Shown here: in pieces, positions 62,969 through 64,000 of the stretch | Position numbering within the stretch: the stretch's first letter is position 1 | Layout: each line of letters begins with the position of its first letter | Origin: CALNYX01 sp942490925 | GTDB taxonomy: Bacteria; Chlamydiota; Chlamydiia; Chlamydiales; JAAKFR01 | DNA: 64,000 nt | Assembly: GCA_942490925.1 (NCBI GenBank) | Contig: CALNYX010000017.1 | Coordinates: forward strand, 558,001 to 622,000 | Direction: 5' to 3' | Made by a program: the position numbers and the translations under genes | The notes under the pieces: model-generated | What the model was told of the DNA's origin: nothing | The model's database searches: none | The model's input: the letters and a program-made list of their open reading frames with translations, nothing else

Positions 62969-64000
62969 ATGAACAAACGCACCATTACCTACGTCCTGCT
63001 CGTTACTGTCGTCTTTTTTGGACTCAATATCTTTTTTAGCTATCAGCGAGATCAAAAAAATCGAGAGCTTCTCCAACAAAAAGAGGCGCAGCAAGCCAAA
63101 AATCAAGAGAGACTACAAGCAGAGCTCAAGACACGTAAAGAGAACGTTACAAACCTGCCGATTGTCACAATTGATGATCATCAAGGATTACAACTCGGTG
63201 ATAGCCTCGTGACTCTTGCCTGGAAACGTTCCATGCCTGAAACACTTTCTATCGGCTCGCAAACCTACCACTTGCGCACCGATGACTCTGTCGTTGACGG
63301 GCCAGTTCTCTACGCATCCCCCAGCTTTAAACAGCTCGAAATTGCCTCCTTGCCGTCAGTCGGGTCGAGCGATCTTCAACTTGTCACATTTCAAGATGGT
63401 CAAGCAGCCGTCTTCCTTGGTGAATACAAAGAGGGGCAATTGTCCATTTATGAAGGGCCACTCAAGTCAAATGCTCTTGCCCTCTATCGCTCAGGCTCTA
63501 GCTGGCTTTTAGCCGGCCTCTATGAGTGGCGCGGCAATCTCTTCATTCCGATGCAAGACCTTCCCCTTTTCGGTCCCCTTGTCAAGCAGCCCAATTTCCA
63601 AGCGACCACAGACAAGAGTCATCAATACTACGTGTTAGAGAACGACTACGTGCAACTTGTCTTTTCAAATGTTGGTGGTGCCCTTTCAGAGATCAATTTG
63701 CCGCTGCACACCGACAAAGAGAGCTACAGCGTCGTCAATGAGATCGGGTTTGATCGTGAGATCATCAAAGACTCCCCTGCTAACGCCCACTTCCCTGAAC
63801 ATCCGTACCACAAAGCGGGAAGCTCAGAGGTCCAACCTCCAGGACCGATTGGCGGTTTCTATCCACTCATCAGACGTGATCTTTTTGGAACAAAAAAAGA
63901 GTTTGCTATTGCCCCGCAATACTACGCCATGAATATTGTCTCGGATTATCCAGAGATGGCTGAACTCCCCTATGAAGTGCAAAAATTCACCGAAGATGAA
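62969..64000 (+). CDS. yidC: Membrane protein insertase YidC, 3' end outside window
   Basis: The first 344 codons of a frame that runs off the window. It begins MNKRTITYVLLVTVVFFGLN, a membrane helix, followed by a Gln/Glu-rich coil and a beta-rich periplasmic domain, as in the long chlamydial YidC (CT251, roughly 790 residues). The insertase core would lie beyond the window. GGAG precedes the ATG at 62969; an ATG four bases earlier is out of frame. YidC inserts inner-membrane proteins with or without Sec. Confidence 0.85.
   Translation, partial: MNKRTITYVLLVTVVFFGLNIFFSYQRDQKNRELLQQKEAQQAKNQERLQAELKTRKENVTNLPIVTIDDHQGLQLGDSLVTLAWKRSMPETLSIGSQTYHLRTDDSVVDGPVLYASPSFKQLEIASLPSVGSSDLQLVTFQDGQAAVFLGEYKEGQLSIYEGPLKSNALALYRSGSSWLLAGLYEWRGNLFIPMQDLPLFGPLVKQPNFQATTDKSHQYYVLENDYVQLVFSNVGGALSEINLPLHTDKESYSVVNEIGFDREIIKDSPANAHFPEHPYHKAGSSEVQPPGPIGGFYPLIRRDLFGTKKEFAIAPQYYAMNIVSDYPEMAELPYEVQKFTEDE

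Overview
The window reads as chromosome from a member of the order Chlamydiales, most likely one of the amoeba- or arthropod-associated 'Chlamydia-like' families rather than Chlamydia itself; I do not assign a genus. The basis is gene content and order. An ATP/ADP-translocase-like protein with HEAT repeats, a cyclic-nucleotide-binding protein, acpP-fabG-fabD-fabH, recR, bamA, skp, lpxD, pdhA-pdhB-pdhC and glgP follow each other as in the C. trachomatis CT234-CT248 block. The kinase-ligase pair pkn1-ligA, the plant/chlamydia-type long ispG and a chlamydial yidC point the same way. Between these conserved blocks sit genes with the look of type III effectors, Inc-like membrane proteins and CesT-type chaperones.

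Layout. 1-2019: a papain-like-fold protein cut by the window edge, a small hypothetical gene, and an Inc-like membrane protein in the place where Chlamydia has incB/incC. 2103-12958: transporter/HEAT protein, cNMP-binding protein, the fatty-acid synthesis operon (minus strand), then recR-bamA-skp-lpxD for the outer membrane. 12909-17032: an accessory patch with a degenerate GH3-like protein, a tandem pair of unknown paralogues, a 161-bp MITE-like palindrome and a second Inc-like protein. 17038-22776: pyruvate dehydrogenase and glycogen phosphorylase. 22786-28031: an orphan XRE regulator, the operon hemL-yggS-hydrolase, an acetyltransferase and a small helical protein. 28048-29808: ispG.

29862-38983 is a tightly packed plus-strand array of four putative effectors interleaved with three CesT-like chaperones, running without a gap into an Mla-type lipid transporter (mlaE-mlaF-mlaD). 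38987-51870: yqgE, then one giant 4081-residue protein. It has a DUF3638-like/SF2-helicase-like core, about 1000 residues of leucine-rich helical repeats ending in near-identical 123-bp units, and an Inc-like double hydrophobic segment at its C terminus. 51971-53326: a winged-helix Fic protein with an altered catalytic motif, preceded by an operator array with 21-bp periodicity. 53394-64000: rpsI-rplM, a HemJ-like protein, miaB-LRR-tspO, a broken gene, ligA-pkn1-TPR, and the start of yidC.

The most interesting parts are the effector/chaperone cassette with a shared N-terminal motif, the giant protein, and the Fic regulatory region. Function of the accessory genes is inferred from motifs, repeats and position only; no database search was possible. 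I saw no tRNA, rRNA, CRISPR array, intact transposase or replication origin.
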